In this document: positions 19,996 to 33,827 of the stretch, piece by piece
Layout of the letters: every line of letters starts with the position of its first letter
Position numbering within the stretch: the first letter of the stretch is position 1
NCBI GenBank assembly: GCA_032622095.1
Contig: CP136063.1
Span: 64,867,897 to 64,931,896 of the forward strand
DNA length: 64,000 bases
DNA from: Siphonodentalium dalli
Taxonomy: Eukaryota; Mollusca; Scaphopoda; Gadilida; Siphonodentaliidae
Direction of reading: 5' to 3'
Translations under genes and position numbers: made by a program
The notes under the pieces: model-generated
Told to the model about the DNA's origin: nothing
The model's input: only the letters and a program-made list of their open reading frames with translations
Databases searched by the model: none

Positions 19996-21480
19996 CCATA
20001 CCATAGCATGGTATACATACTGTCGACGCCCGAATGGACCAATGACCACTCATCGTTCGTTCATCTGTCCATCTGTCAGTCTGTCTGTCCGTAGACACTT
20101 TACGCATGGTGTGATAACTCACATTTTTAGCTCAACTTTACTTTGTAAAGTTTGAGCTATTGCCATGGCTTTGTCGTCTGTCGTCCGTGTGTGTGCGTGT
20201 GTGATGCGTCAACAATTTTCTTTAGCACGGGCTACAGGTCGTACCTTTGGTCGGATCATTATGAAATTTGTCATAGCTGTTGACATTGACATGTAGATGG
20301 GAACGAGTCATTTTGGGTTCAATCGGGAAAAAAACATGGCCGCCAGTGGCCATCATGGATTTCAATATTCAATCCATTAGCACGGGCTACAGGTCGTACT
20401 GTTCTTCTGATCATTATGAAATTTGTCATGGATGTTAATATTGACATGTAGATGGGAACGAGTAATTTTGGGGTCATTCGACCAAAAAACATGGCCGCCG
20501 GCAGCCATCTTAGATTTACTCTTTGCATGACTAAATTCTTTGGCACGGCCTACAGGTCGTACCTTTGGTCGGATCATCATAAAATGTGTCATGGATGTTA
20601 ACAATGACATGTAGATGGGAACGAGTAATTTTGGGGTCATTCGGCAAAAAAACGTGGCCGCCAGCAGCCATTTTGGATTTTACTCTTTGTATGACTAAAT
20701 CCTTTAGCACGGGCTACAGGTCGTACCTTTAGTCTGATCATCATGAAATTTGTCATGGCTGTTGAAATTGGAATGTAGATGGGAACGAGTCATTTTGGGG
20801 TCATTCGGACAAACAACATGGCCGCCAGCGGCCATCTTGGATTTCAAAATTCAATCCATTAGTGCGGGCTACATGTCGTACCTTTGGTCTGATCATCATG
20901 AAATTTGTCATGAATGTTAACATTGACATGTAGATGGGAACGAGTAATTTTGGGGTCATTTGGCCAAAAAACATGGCCGCCGGCAGCCATCTTAGATTTA
21001 CTCTTTGCATGACTAAATTCTTTGGCACGGCCTACAGGTCGTACATTTGGTCGGATCATCATAAAATGAGTCATGGATGTTAACAATGACATGTAGATGG
21101 GAACGAGTCATTTTAGGGTCATTCGGCCAAAAATCATGGCCGCCAGCAGCCATCTTGGATTTTACTCTTTGCATGACTAAATCCTTTAGCACGGGCTACA
21201 GGTCGTAGCTTTAGTCTGATCATCATGAAATTTGTCATGGCTGTTTAAATTGGAATGTAGATGGGAACGAGTCATTTTGGGGTCATTCAGACAAAAAACA
21301 TGGCTGCCAGCAGCCATCTTGGATTTCAAAATTCAATTCTAAATCTTTCCATTCATTGCTCATCACACAGATTTAACTTCTTCCCAAAGTTGAGCTACAG
21401 TGTCATTGACACTTTCATTGAAATTTGGTTTGTGAGTTTCTCAGCCCAAAATACAGAAAAGTGTTTGAATTCGACAACAT
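19996..21480 (+). mobile_element. Helentron-like family C element interrupted by a pearl element
   Basis: It starts CCATACCATAGCATGG, followed by the CGTCGTTCATCC/GTCTGTCC tract, and resumes at about 21420 with TTTCTCAGCCCAAAATACAG, as in the family C copy at 40975. The pearl element 20129-21417 sits between. Truncated at its 3' end. Confidence 0.6.
20129..21417 (+). mobile_element. Pearl/Helentron-type element (A2)
   Basis: AGCTCAACTTT start with hairpin, GT-rich tract, about seven ~155-163 bp units with two linker types, AAAGTTGAGCT end and GTGTCATTGACAC hairpin (about 21400-21412). Inserted in a T-tract of a family C element. Confidence 0.75.
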
Positions 21481-22544
21481 AAACCGGCATCGTTGAATGT
21501 ACAAATTAAGTCACACTTAATAGTGATTAAAAATCTATAATAAAAATTAGAGCAAAACATATTGTTATTAGTCGATGCATAGATGTGGATAGTTGGTTGG
21601 AAGTACGAACAGTTTAAACAATATCTTTCTTCCAGAAGGCATAAGTTTATCACTTCCGTGTTATTAAAGATCATTTTGTTATATTATGCAACAACTAAGC
21701 TCTATTATTTCTCTAGTGTCGATTGTCAATGCCTTCGCGGATCAAACGTGTGAAAAATCAAATGAAATGCAGCCTCGTTTCCTGTGTGTTAATCCGACTC
21801 ATCCATTATAGGTTGTGACATCCATTAGTTAGTCACCTCTTTAAGACCAACATATCAGGTTGAATAACATGGGCGCTTGTCCCGTTGATTCGAAATGGCC
21901 ATCGGCTTAAAATTACACTCAATACCAAACACCATATATTTTAAGAACAGTTTTGTGTGGCGTCACATCGGTAAATCAAAGAAAAAAGCCGACGCGTAAC
22001 TCAGATGAATGGTTGTCACTTTATGGCAAAAATCTGATTAGCACGTGCACTGCTTTCTGACGTCATTTATGTTATGATTTCTTTTGAGAAACTGACATGT
22101 CTGGCTGGGTAGGGCCAGTTACTTGCTAAAATACCGGCACATTTGTGGAAATTAAGATTGAAAGGGAGGACTACTTTCACTACGTATATACATTGGCACC
22201 TACATGTTATCCTTTACAAATAGTTTTTCTCACTTCATAATCATTGCTAGGACGGACGACCGTTACCGTGCGAATTTCATTCACACCGAAGAAAAAGAAA
22301 TCACTTGGGACGAAATTATTTTGCAAAATTTTTGTCTGGCACATTATTAATTATTATTGTGCGCAGACGTGTCATGGAACATGAATTGAGTCAGTCTTAA
22401 ATCATAAGACATAATAATGTTTCCCTCCTTTGTATATCGTTTTTATTTTATGCCCAATCAATTCTGGCAATTAGCACCATGCACTCGCTCCAGCTCACAG
22501 TCTCATAAACCGCCCAGCCGCCAGCGCTTGCAAGAGTTAGCGAC
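21481..22544. other. Single-copy AT-rich sequence
   Basis: No gene, repeat or inverted structure recognised between the pearl element and the macrosatellite. Confidence 0.4.
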
Positions 22545-22548
22545 AGTA

Positions 22549-22999
22549 GGTTACACTGGTGTAAATAAGGTTCCGAGTGACATCTAGCGGATGCGGGAGG
22601 AATATATAGGAGAGAATAAAATAGACACTGGGCCCTGATTGGTCAATAGCCTTGTGTGCTTTTCACATAAAAAAATCATCACACCTCTTCCCTATGATTT
22701 CCCATAGGTAAAATAACCATTGGCACAGGAATTAACCCTTTGTAGTGAAGTTTGAATTTTTTGGTGTGGTCTAAAATATGACTGTATTTTTTTATGCGGT
22801 TCTGACACTAGTTACGAAAACATAAGATTTAAAGGCGAATTCCCTGCTAGACAGACATGATTTTTTTGTGTAAAAAGTTTCCCAAAATGTCAATTTTTCA
22901 GATTTAAAGAAAATTTTGGACCCAACATTTATATTGCCAACACTATACGCTAAAACGTTAGCACTGAGGCCTATGGAAAACATTTACACCAGTGTAACC
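22549..22999 (+). mobile_element. 451-bp TIR-bounded segment of the macrosatellite (first of nine)
   Basis: Ends are perfect 18-bp inverted repeats GGTTACACTGGTGTAAAT. The interior holds an inverted CCAAT-type sequence (GATTGGTCAATAG) and a TATATAGG stretch but no recognised gene. It looks like a MITE whose copies recur as both ends and every junction of the array. Confidence 0.7.
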
Positions 23000-25900
23000 T
23001 AAAGGGAAAAAATAGCTTTTTATCATTTTTGATTCCTGGGAGTCACTTTAAAGCATTTTAATGCATTTTACAGAGCCTGGTCTTTCAGTCCAATTAATAT
23101 CTCATGCTTGATGTGGCTATTCTTGCTGCTGATGCCTTCTTTCACTTACATCAGCCAAAAAAATAGTAAGATTTTTCATAAAAAATGCCAATTTTTCAAG
23201 GTATTTTCAAAATTTTTCAAGGTGGTAATAGTCACATGATAATGCAAATGACCCATATCATGGGCATGTCAACGACACATATATCAATTGTTATAAGAAC
23301 CTAATTTAACAAGTATTTTGGATTTTATAGACAGTGATATACAGATATATATCATAAAAGTGTGTCATTTCCACTGGTGGGTATGGTCATTTGAAGGTTA
23401 ATAGCACTAAAACTTGGACACATTTAAGAAAATGCTTCAGCAATTCATAGAGAGCATATCTTTATTCAACTAATTCAATATACACCCACATTCAGTTATC
23501 TTGGATCACCCTTGCAGACCTGAAAATGTCATATTTTATTCTTCAATGTGCTGATAAAGTCATGTGCTTGATACTCAGCTGATCAGATCTGGACTCAATG
23601 ACCTCACATCACCAGAAGTTCTCTCATGGAAAGAATATTGAACAGTCTTCCATAGCTGATCCAAGTTTGCAACACCAGACCCCTAAAACTGAGTGAAAAT
23701 GGGGCCTGAACATGACTGGTTGTGGAAAATTGTGCTTTTTTGATGAATAATTTGTTAAAGGGGGTGGGGTTAAATTGTGTGTGATAAATAAAGAACCACA
23801 GAAGTGATATTGTTTTTGAACACATTTTTTCCATTGATGGGCAATTCTGAAGAAATGTAGGGAGTTACAATTATTCCGCGAAAAAGCGGGCTATCGCTTT
23901 AGGTTACACTGGTGTAAATAAGGTTCCGAGTGACATCTAGCGGATGCGGGAGGAATATATAGGAGAGAATAAAATAGACACTGGGCCCTGATTGGTCAAT
24001 AGCCTTGTGTGCTTTTCACATAAAAAAATCATCACACCTCTTCCCTATGATTTCCCATAGGTAAAATAACCATTGGCACAGGAATTAACCCTTTGTAGTG
24101 AAGTTTGAATTTTTTGGTGTGGTCTAAAATATGACTGTATTTTTTTATGCGGTTCTGACACTAGTTACGAAAACATAAGATTTAAAGGCGAATTCCCTGC
24201 TAGACAGACATGATTTTTTTGTGTAAAAAGTTTCCCAAAATGTCAATTTTTCAGATTTAAAGAAAATTTTGGACCCAACATTTATATTGCCAACACTATA
24301 CGCTAAAACGTTAGCACTGAGGCCTATGGAAAACATTTACACCAGTGTAACCTAAAGGGAAAAAATAGCTTTTTATCATTTTTGATTCCTGGGAGTCACT
24401 TTAAAGCATTTTAATGCATTTTACAGAGCCTGGTCTTTCAGTCCAATTAATATCTCATGCTTGATGTGGCTATTCTTGCTGCTGATGCCTTCTTTCACTT
24501 ACATCAGCCAAAAAAATAGTAAGATTTTTCATAAAAAATGCCAATTTTTCAAGGTATTTTCAAAAATTTTCAAGGTGGTAATAGTCACATGATAATGCAA
24601 ATGACCCATATCATGGGCATGTCAACGACACATATATCAATTGTTATAAGAACCTAATTTAACAAGTATTTTGGATTTTATAGACAGTGATATACAGATA
24701 TATATCATAAAAGTGTGTCATTTCCACTGGTGGGTATGGTCATTTGAAGGTTAATAGCACTAAAACTTGGACACATTCAAGAAAATGCTTCAGCAATTCA
24801 AAGAGAGCATATCTTTATTCAACTAATTCAATATACACCCACATTCAGTTATCTTGGATCACCCTTGCAGACCTGAAAATGTCATATTTTATTCTTCAAT
24901 GTGCTGATAAAGTCATGTGCTTGATGCTCAGCTGATCAGATCTGGACTCAATGACCTCACATCACCAGAAGTTCTCTCATGGAAAGAATATTGAACAGTC
25001 TTCCATAGCTGATCCAAGTTTGCAACACCAGACCCCTAAAACTGAGTGAAAATGGGGCCTGAACATGACTGGTTGTGGAAAATTGTGCTTTTTTGATGAA
25101 TAATTTGTTAAAGGGGGTGGGGTTAAATTGTGTGTGATAAATAAAGAACCACAGAAGTGATATTGTTTTTGAACACATTTTTTCCATTGATGGGCAATTC
25201 TGAAGAAATGTAGGGAGTTACAATTATTCCGCGAAAAAGCGGGCTATCGCTTTAGGTTACACTGGTGTAAATAAGGTTCCGAGTGACATCTAGCGGATGC
25301 GGGAGGAATATATAGGAGAGAATAAAATAGACACTGGGCCCTGATTGGTCAATAGCCTTGTGTGCTTTTCACATAAAAAAATCATCACACCTCTTCCCTA
25401 TGATTTCCCATAGGTAAAATAACCATTGGCACAGGAATTAACCCTTTGTAGTGAAGTTTGAATTTTTTGGTGTGGTCTAAAATATGACTGTATTTTTTTA
25501 TGCGGTTCTGACACTAGTTACGAAAACATAAGATTTAAAGGCGAATTCCCTGCTAGACAGACATGATTTTTTTGTGTAAAAAGTTTCCCAAAATGTCAAT
25601 TTTTCAGATTTAAAGAAAATTTTGGACCCAACATTTATATTGCCAACACTATACGCTAAAACGTTAGCACTGAGGCCTATGGAAAACATTTACACCAGTG
25701 TAACCTAAAGGGAAAAAATAGCTTTTTATCATTTTTGATTCCTGGGAGTCACTTTAAAGCATTTTAATGCATTTTACAGAGCCTGGTCTTTCAGTCCAAT
25801 TAATATCTCATGCTTGATGTGGCTATTCTTGCTGCTGATGCCTTCTTTCACTTACATCAGCCAAAAAAATAGTAAGATTTTTCATAAAAAATGCCAATTT

Positions 25901-28900
25901 TTCAAGGTGTTTTCAAAAAATTTCAAGGTGGTAATAGTCACATGATAATGCAAATGACCCATATCATGGGCATGTCAACGACACATATATCAATTGTTAT
26001 AAGAACCTAATTTAACAAGTATTTTGGATTTTATAGCCAGTGATATACAGATATATATCATAAAAGTGTGTCATTTCCACTGGTGGGTATGGTCATTTGA
26101 AGGTTAATAGCACTAAAACTTGGACACATTCAAGAAAATGCTTCAGCAATTCAAAGAGAGCATATCTTTATTCAACTAATTCAATATACACCCACATTCA
26201 GTTATCTTGGATCACCCTTGCAGACCTGAAAATGTCATATTTTATTCTTCAATGTGCTGATAAAGTCATGTGCTTGATGCTCAGCTGATCAGATCTGGAC
26301 TCAATGACCTCACATCACCAGAAGTTCTCTCATGGAAAGAATATTGAACAGTCTTCCATAGCTGATCCAAGTTTGCAACACCAGACCCCTAAAACTGAGT
26401 GAAAATGGGGCCTGAACATGACTGGTTGTGGAAAATTGTGCTTTTTTGATGAATAATTTGTTAAAGGGGGTGGGGTTAAATTGTGTGTGATAAATAAAGA
26501 ACCACAGAAGTGATATTGTTTTTGAACACATTTTTTCCATTGATGGGCAATTCTGAAGAAATGTAGGGAGTTACAATTATTCCGCGAAAAAGCGGGCTAT
26601 CGCTTTAGGTTACACTGGTGTAAATAAGGTTCCGAGTGACATCTAGCGGATGCGGGAGGAATATATAGGAGAGAATAAAATAGACACTGGGCCCTGATTG
26701 GTCAATAGCCTTGTGTGCTTTTCACATAAAAAAATCATCACACCTCTTCCCTATGATTTCCCATAGGTAAAATAACCATTGGCACAGGAATTAACCCTTT
26801 GTAGTGAAGTTTGAATTTTTTGGTGTGGTCTAAAATATGACTGTATTTTTTTATGCGGTTCTGACACTAGTTACGAAAACATAAGATTTAAAGGCGAATT
26901 CCCTGCTAGACAGACATGATTTTTTTGTGTAAAAAGTTTCCCAAAATGTCAATTTTTCAGATTTAAAGAAAATTTTGGACCCAACATTTATATTGCCAAC
27001 ACTATACGCTAAAACGTTAGCACTGAGGCCTATGGAAAACATTTACACCAGTGTAACCTAAAGGGAAAAAATAGCTTTTTATCATTTTTGATTCCTGGGA
27101 GTCACTTTAAAGCATTTTAATGCATTTTACAGAGCCTGGTCTTTCAGTCCAATTAATATCTCATGCTTGATGTGGCTATTCTTGCTGCTGATGCCTTCTT
27201 TCTCTTACATCAGCCAAAAAAATAGTAAGATTTTTCATAAAAAATGCCAATTTTTCAAGGTATTTTCAAAATTTTTCAAGGTGGTAATAGTCACATGATA
27301 ATGCAAATGACCCATATCATGGGCATGTCAACGACACATATATCAATTGTTATAAGAACCTAATTTAACAAGTATTTTGGATTTTATAGACAGTGATATA
27401 CAGATATATATCATAAAAGTGTGTCATTTCCACTGGTGGGTATGGTCATTTGAAGGTTAATAGCACTAAAACTTGGACACATTTAAGAAAATGCTTCAGC
27501 AATTCATAGAGAGCATATCTTTATTCAACTAATTCAATATACACCCACATTCAGTTATCTTGGATCACCCTTGCAGACCTGAAAATGTCATATTTTATTC
27601 TTCAATGTGCTGATAAAGTCATGTGCTTGATACTCAGCTGATCAGATCTGGACTCAATGACCTCACATCACCAGAAGTTCTCTCATGGAAAGAATATTGA
27701 ACAGTCTTCCATAGCTGATCCAAGTTTGCAACACCAGACCCCTAAAACTGAGTGAAAATGGGGCCTGAACATGACTGGTTGTGGAAAATTGTGCTTTTTT
27801 GATGAATAATTTGTTAAAGGGGGTGGGGTTAAATTGTGTGTGATAAATAAAGAACCACAGAAGTGATATTGTTTTTGAACACATTTTTTCCATTGATGGG
27901 CAATTCTGAAGAAATGTAGGGAGTTACAATTATTCCGCGAAAAAGCGGGCTATCGCTTTAGGTTACACTGGTGTAAATAAGGTTCCGAGTGACATCTAGC
28001 GGATGCGGGAGGAATATATAGGAGAGAATAAAATAGACACTGGGCCCTGATTGGTCAATAGCCTTGTGTGCTTTTCACATAAAAAAATCATCACACCTCT
28101 TCCCTATGATTTCCCATAGGTAAAATAACCATTGGCACAGGAATTAACCCTTTGTAGTGAAGTTTGAATTTTTTGGTGTGGTCTAAAATATGACTGTATT
28201 TTTTTATGCGGTTCTGACACTAGTTACGAAAACATAAGATTTAAAGGCGAATTCCCTGCTAGACAGACATGATTTTTTTGTGTAAAAAGTTTCCCAAAAT
28301 GTCAATTTTTCAGATTTAAAGAAAATTTTGGACCCAACATTTATATTGCCAACACTATACGCTAAAACGTTAGCACTGAGGCCTATGGAAAACATTTACA
28401 CCAGTGTAACCTAAAGGGAAAAAATAGCTTTTTATCATTTTTGATTCCTGGGAGTCACTTTAAAGCATTTTAATGCATTTTATAGAGCCTGGTCTTTCAG
28501 TCCAATTAATATCTCATGCTTGATGTGGCTATTCTTGCTGCTGATGCCTTCTTTCACTTACATCAGCCAAAAAAATAGTAAGATTTTTCATAAAAAATGC
28601 CAATTTTTCAAGGTATTTTCAAAAATTTTCAAGGTGGTAATAGTCACATGATAATGCAAATGACCCATATCATGGGCATGTCAACGACACATATATCAAT
28701 TGTTATAAGAACCTAATTTAACAAGTATTTTGGATTTTATAGACAGTGATATACAGATATATATCATAAAAGTGTGTCATTTCCACTGGTGGGTATGGTC
28801 ATTTGAAGGTTAATAGCACTAAAACTTGGACACATTCAAGAAAATGCTTCAGCAATTCAAAGAGAGCATATCTTTATTCAACTAATTCAATATACACCCA

Positions 28901-31900
28901 CATTCAGTTATCTTGGATCACCCTTGCAGACCTGAAAATGTCATATTTTATTCTTCAATGTGCTGATAAAGTCATGTGCTTGATGCTCAGCTGATCAGAT
29001 CTGGACTCAATGACCTCACATCACCAGAAGTTCTCTCATGGAAAGAATATTGAACAGTCTTCCATAGCTGATCCAAGTTTGCAACACCAGACCCCTAAAA
29101 CTGAGTGAAAATGGGGCCTGAACATGACTGGTTGTGGAAAATTGTGCTTTTTTGATGAATAATTTGTTAAAGGGGGTGGGGTTAAATTGTGTGTGATAAA
29201 TAAAGAACCACAGAAGTGATATTGTTTTTGAACACATTTTTTCCATTGATGGGCAATTCTGAAGAAATGTAGGGAGTTACAATTATTCCGCGAAAAAGCG
29301 GGCTATCGCTTTAGGTTACACTGGTGTAAATAAGGTTCCGAGTGACATCTAGCGGATGCGGGAGGAATATATAGGAGAGAATAAAATAGACACTGGGCCC
29401 TGATTGGTCAATAGCCTTGTGTGCTTTTCACATAAAAAAATCATCACACCTCTTCCCTATGATTTCCCATAGGTAAAATAACCATTGGCACAGGAATTAA
29501 CCCTTTGTAGTGAAGTTTGAATTTTTTGGTGTGGTCTAAAATATGACTGTATTTTTTTATGCGGTTCTGACACTAGTTACGAAAACATAAGATTTAAAGG
29601 CGAATTCCCTGCTAGACAGACATGATTTTTTTGTGTAAAAAGTTTCCCAAAATGTCAATTTTTCAGATTTAAAGAAAATTTTGGACCCAACATTTATATT
29701 GCCAACACTATACGCTAAAACGTTAGCACTGAGGCCTATGGAAAACATTTACACCAGTGTAACCTAAAGGGAAAAAATAGCTTTTTATCATTTTTGATTC
29801 CTGGGAGTCACTTTAAAGCATTTTAATGCATTTTACAGAGCCTGGTCTTTCAGTCCAATTAATATCTCATGCTTGATGTGGCTATTCTTGCTGCTGATGC
29901 CTTCTTTCACTTACATCAGCCAAAAAAATAGTAAGATTTTTCATAAAAAATGCCAATTTTTCAAGGTGTTTTCAAAAAATTTCAAGGTGGTAATAGTCAC
30001 ATGATAATGCAAATGACCCATATCATGGGCATGTCAACGACACATATATCAATTGTTATAAGAACCTAATTTAACAAGTATTTTGGATTTTATAGCCAGT
30101 GATATACAGATATATATCATAAAAGTGTGTCATTTCCACTGGTGGGTATGGTCATTTGAAGGTTAATAGCACTAAAACTTGGACACATTCAAGAAAATGC
30201 TTCAGCAATTCAAAGAGAGCATATCTTTATTCAACTAATTCAATATACACCCACATTCAGTTATCTTGGATCACCCTTGCAGACCTGAAAATGTCATATT
30301 TTATTCTTCAATGTGCTGATAAAGTCATGTGCTTGATGCTCAGCTGATCAGATCTGGACTCAATGACCTCACATCACCAGAAGTTCTCTCATGGAAAGAA
30401 TATTGAACAGTCTTCCATAGCTGATCCAAGTTTGCAACACCAGACCCCTAAAACTGAGTGAAAATGGGGCCTGAACATGACTGGTTGTGGAAAATTGTGC
30501 TTTTTTGATGAATAATTTGTTAAAGGGGGTGGGGTTAAATTGTGTGTGATAAATAAAGAACCACAGAAGTGATATTGTTTTTGAACACATTTTTTCCATT
30601 GATGGGCAATTCTGAAGAAATGTAGGGAGTTACAATTATTCCGCGAAAAAGCGGGCTATCGCTTTAGGTTACACTGGTGTAAATAAGGTTCCGAGTGACA
30701 TCTAGCGGATGCGGGAGGAATATATAGGAGAGAATAAAATAGACACTGGGCCCTGATTGGTCAATAGCCTTGTGTGCTTTTCACATAAAAAAATCATCAC
30801 ACCTCTTCCCTATGATTTCCCATAGGTAAAATAACCATTGGCACAGGAATTAACCCTTTGTAGTGAAGTTTGAATTTTTTGGTGTGGTCTAAAATATGAC
30901 TGTATTTTTTTATGCGGTTCTGACACTAGTTACGAAAACATAAGATTTAAAGGCGAATTCCCTGCTAGACAGACATGATTTTTTTGTGTAAAAAGTTTCC
31001 CAAAATGTCAATTTTTCAGATTTAAAGAAAATTTTGGACCCAACATTTATATTGCCAACACTATACGCTAAAACGTTAGCACTGAGGCCTATGGAAAACA
31101 TTTACACCAGTGTAACCTAAAGGGAAAAAATAGCTTTTTATCATTTTTGATTCCTGGGAGTCACTTTAAAGCATTTTAATGCATTTTACAGAGCCTGGTC
31201 TTTCAGTCCAATTAATATCTCATGCTTGATGTGGCTATTCTTGCTGCTGATGCCTTCTTTCACTTACATCAGCCAAAAAAATAGTAAGATTTTTCATAAA
31301 AAATGCCAATTTTTCAAGGTATTTTCAAAATTTTTCAAGGTGGTAATAGTCACATGATAATGCAAATGACCCATATCATGGGCATGTCAACGACACATAT
31401 ATCAATTGTTATAAGAACCTAATTTAACAAGTATTTTGGATTTTATAGACAGTGATATACAGATATATATCATAAAAGTGTGTCATTTCCACTGGTGGGT
31501 ATGGTCATTTGAAGGTTAATAGCACTAAAACTTGGACACATTTAAGAAAATGCTTCAGCAATTCATAGAGAGCATATCTTTATTCAACTAATTCAATATA
31601 CACCCACATTCAGTTATCTTGGATCACCCTTGCAGACCTGAAAATGTCATATTTTATTCTTCAATGTGCTGATAAAGTCATGTGCTTGATACTCAGCTGA
31701 TCAGATCTGGACTCAATGACCTCACATCACCAGAAGTTCTCTCATGGAAAGAATATTGAACAGTCTTCCATAGCTGATCCAAGTTTGCAACACCAGACCC
31801 CTAAAACTGAGTGAAAATGGGGCCTGAACATGACTGGTTGTGGAAAATTGTGCTTTTTTGATGAATAATTTGTTAAAGGGGGTGGGGTTAAATTGTGTGT

Positions 31901-33823
31901 GATAAATAAAGAACCACAGAAGTGATATTGTTTTTGAACACATTTTTTCCATTGATGGGCAATTCTGAAGAAATGTAGGGAGTTACAATTATTCCGCGAA
32001 AAAGCGGGCTATCGCTTTAGGTTACACTGGTGTAAATAAGGTTCCGAGTGACATCTAGCGGATGCGGGAGGAATATATAGGAGAGAATAAAATAGACACT
32101 GGGCCCTGATTGGTCAATAGCCTTGTGTGCTTTTCACATAAAAAAATCATCACACCTCTTCCCTATGATTTCCCATAGGTAAAATAACCATTGGCACAGG
32201 AATTAACCCTTTGTAGTGAAGTTTGAATTTTTTGGTGTGGTCTAAAATATGACTGTATTTTTTTATGCGGTTCTGACACTAGTTACGAAAACATAAGATT
32301 TAAAGGCGAATTCCCTGCTAGACAGACATGATTTTTTTGTGTAAAAAGTTTCCCAAAATGTCAATTTTTCAGATTTAAAGAAAATTTTGGACCCAACATT
32401 TATATTGCCAACACTATACGCTAAAACGTTAGCACTGAGGCCTATGGAAAACATTTACACCAGTGTAACCTAAAGGGAAAAAATAGCTTTTTATCATTTT
32501 TGATTCCTGGGAGTCACTTTAAAGCATTTTAATGCATTTTACAGAGCCTGGTCTTTCAGTCCAATTAATATCTCATGCTTGATGTGGCTATTCTTGCTGC
32601 TGATGCCTTCTTTCACTTACATCAGCCAAAAAAATAGTAAGATTTTTCATAAAAAATGCCAATTTTTCAAGGTGTTTTCAAAAAATTTCAAGGTGGTAAT
32701 AGTCACATGATAATGCAAATGACCCATATCATGGGCATGTCAACGACACATATATCAATTGTTATAAGAACCTAATTTAACAAGTATTTTGGATTTTATA
32801 GCCAGTGATATACAGATATATATCATAAAAGTGTGTCATTTCCACTGGTGGGTATGGTCATTTGAAGGTTAATAGCACTAAAACTTGGACACATTTAAGA
32901 AAATGCTTCAGCAATTCAAAGAGAGCATATCTTTATTCAACTAATTCAATATACACCCACATTCAGTTATCTTGGATCACCCTTGCAGACCTGAAAATGT
33001 CATATTTTATTCTTCAATGTGCTGATAAAGTCATGTGCTTGATGCTCAGCTGATCAGATCTGGACTCAATGACCTCACATCACCAGAAGTTCTCTCATGG
33101 AAAGAATATTGAACAGTCTTCCATAGCTGATCCAAGTTTGCAACACCAGACCCCTAAAACTGAGTGAAAATGGGGCCTGAACATGACTGGTTGTGGAAAA
33201 TTGTGCTTTTTTTATGAATAATTTGTTAAAGGGGGTGGGGTTAAATTGTGTGTGATAAATAAAGAACCACAGAAGTGATATTGTTTTTGAACACATTTTT
33301 TCCATTGATGGGCAATTCTGAAGAAATGTAGGGAGTTACAATTATTCCGCGAAAAAGCGGGCTATCGCTTTAGGTTACACTGGTGTAAATAAGGTTCCGA
33401 GTGACATCTAGCGGATGCGGGAGGAATATATAGGAGAGAATAAAATAGACACTGGGCCCTGATTGGTCAATAGCCTTGTGTGCTTTTCACATAAAAAAAT
33501 CATCACACCTCTTCCCTATGATATCCCATAGGTAAAATAACCATTGGCACATGAATTAACCCTTTGTAGTGAAGTTTGAATTTTTTGGTGTGGTCTAAAA
33601 TATGACTGTATTTTTTTATGCGGTTCTGACACTAGTTACGAAAACATAAGATTTAAAGGCGAATTCCCTGCTAGACAGACATGATTTTTTTGTGTAAAAA
33701 GTTTCCCAAAATGTCAATTTTTCAGATTTAAAGAAAATTTTGGACCCAACATTTATATTGCCAACACTATACGCTAAAACGTTAGCACTGAGGCCTATGG
33801 AAAACATTTACACCAGTGTAACC
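22549..33823 (+). repeat. Macrosatellite: 8 units of 1,353 bp plus a 451-bp end piece
   Basis: Units start at 22549, 23902, 25255, 26608, 27961, 29314, 30667, 32020 and 33373 (exact 1,353-bp spacing), and copies are nearly identical. Each unit is a 451-bp segment bounded by an 18-bp inverted repeat GGTTACACTGGTGTAAAT plus a 902-bp spacer. The array begins and ends with the 451-bp segment and is flanked by AGTA at 22545-22548 and 33824-33827. Diagnostic variants show order A-B-C-A-B-C-A-C, a three-unit higher-order repeat. Repeated small frames in every unit show no recognisable domain. Confidence 0.95.
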
Positions 33824-33827
33824 AGTA

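Noticed and set aside
22792-33807. Small reading frames repeated in every 1,353-bp unit (63 and 76 codons, both strands)
   Set aside because: They recur because the DNA unit is nearly identical. They show no domain, have no splice context, and variation includes nonsense changes (type A units destroy the plus-strand frame).
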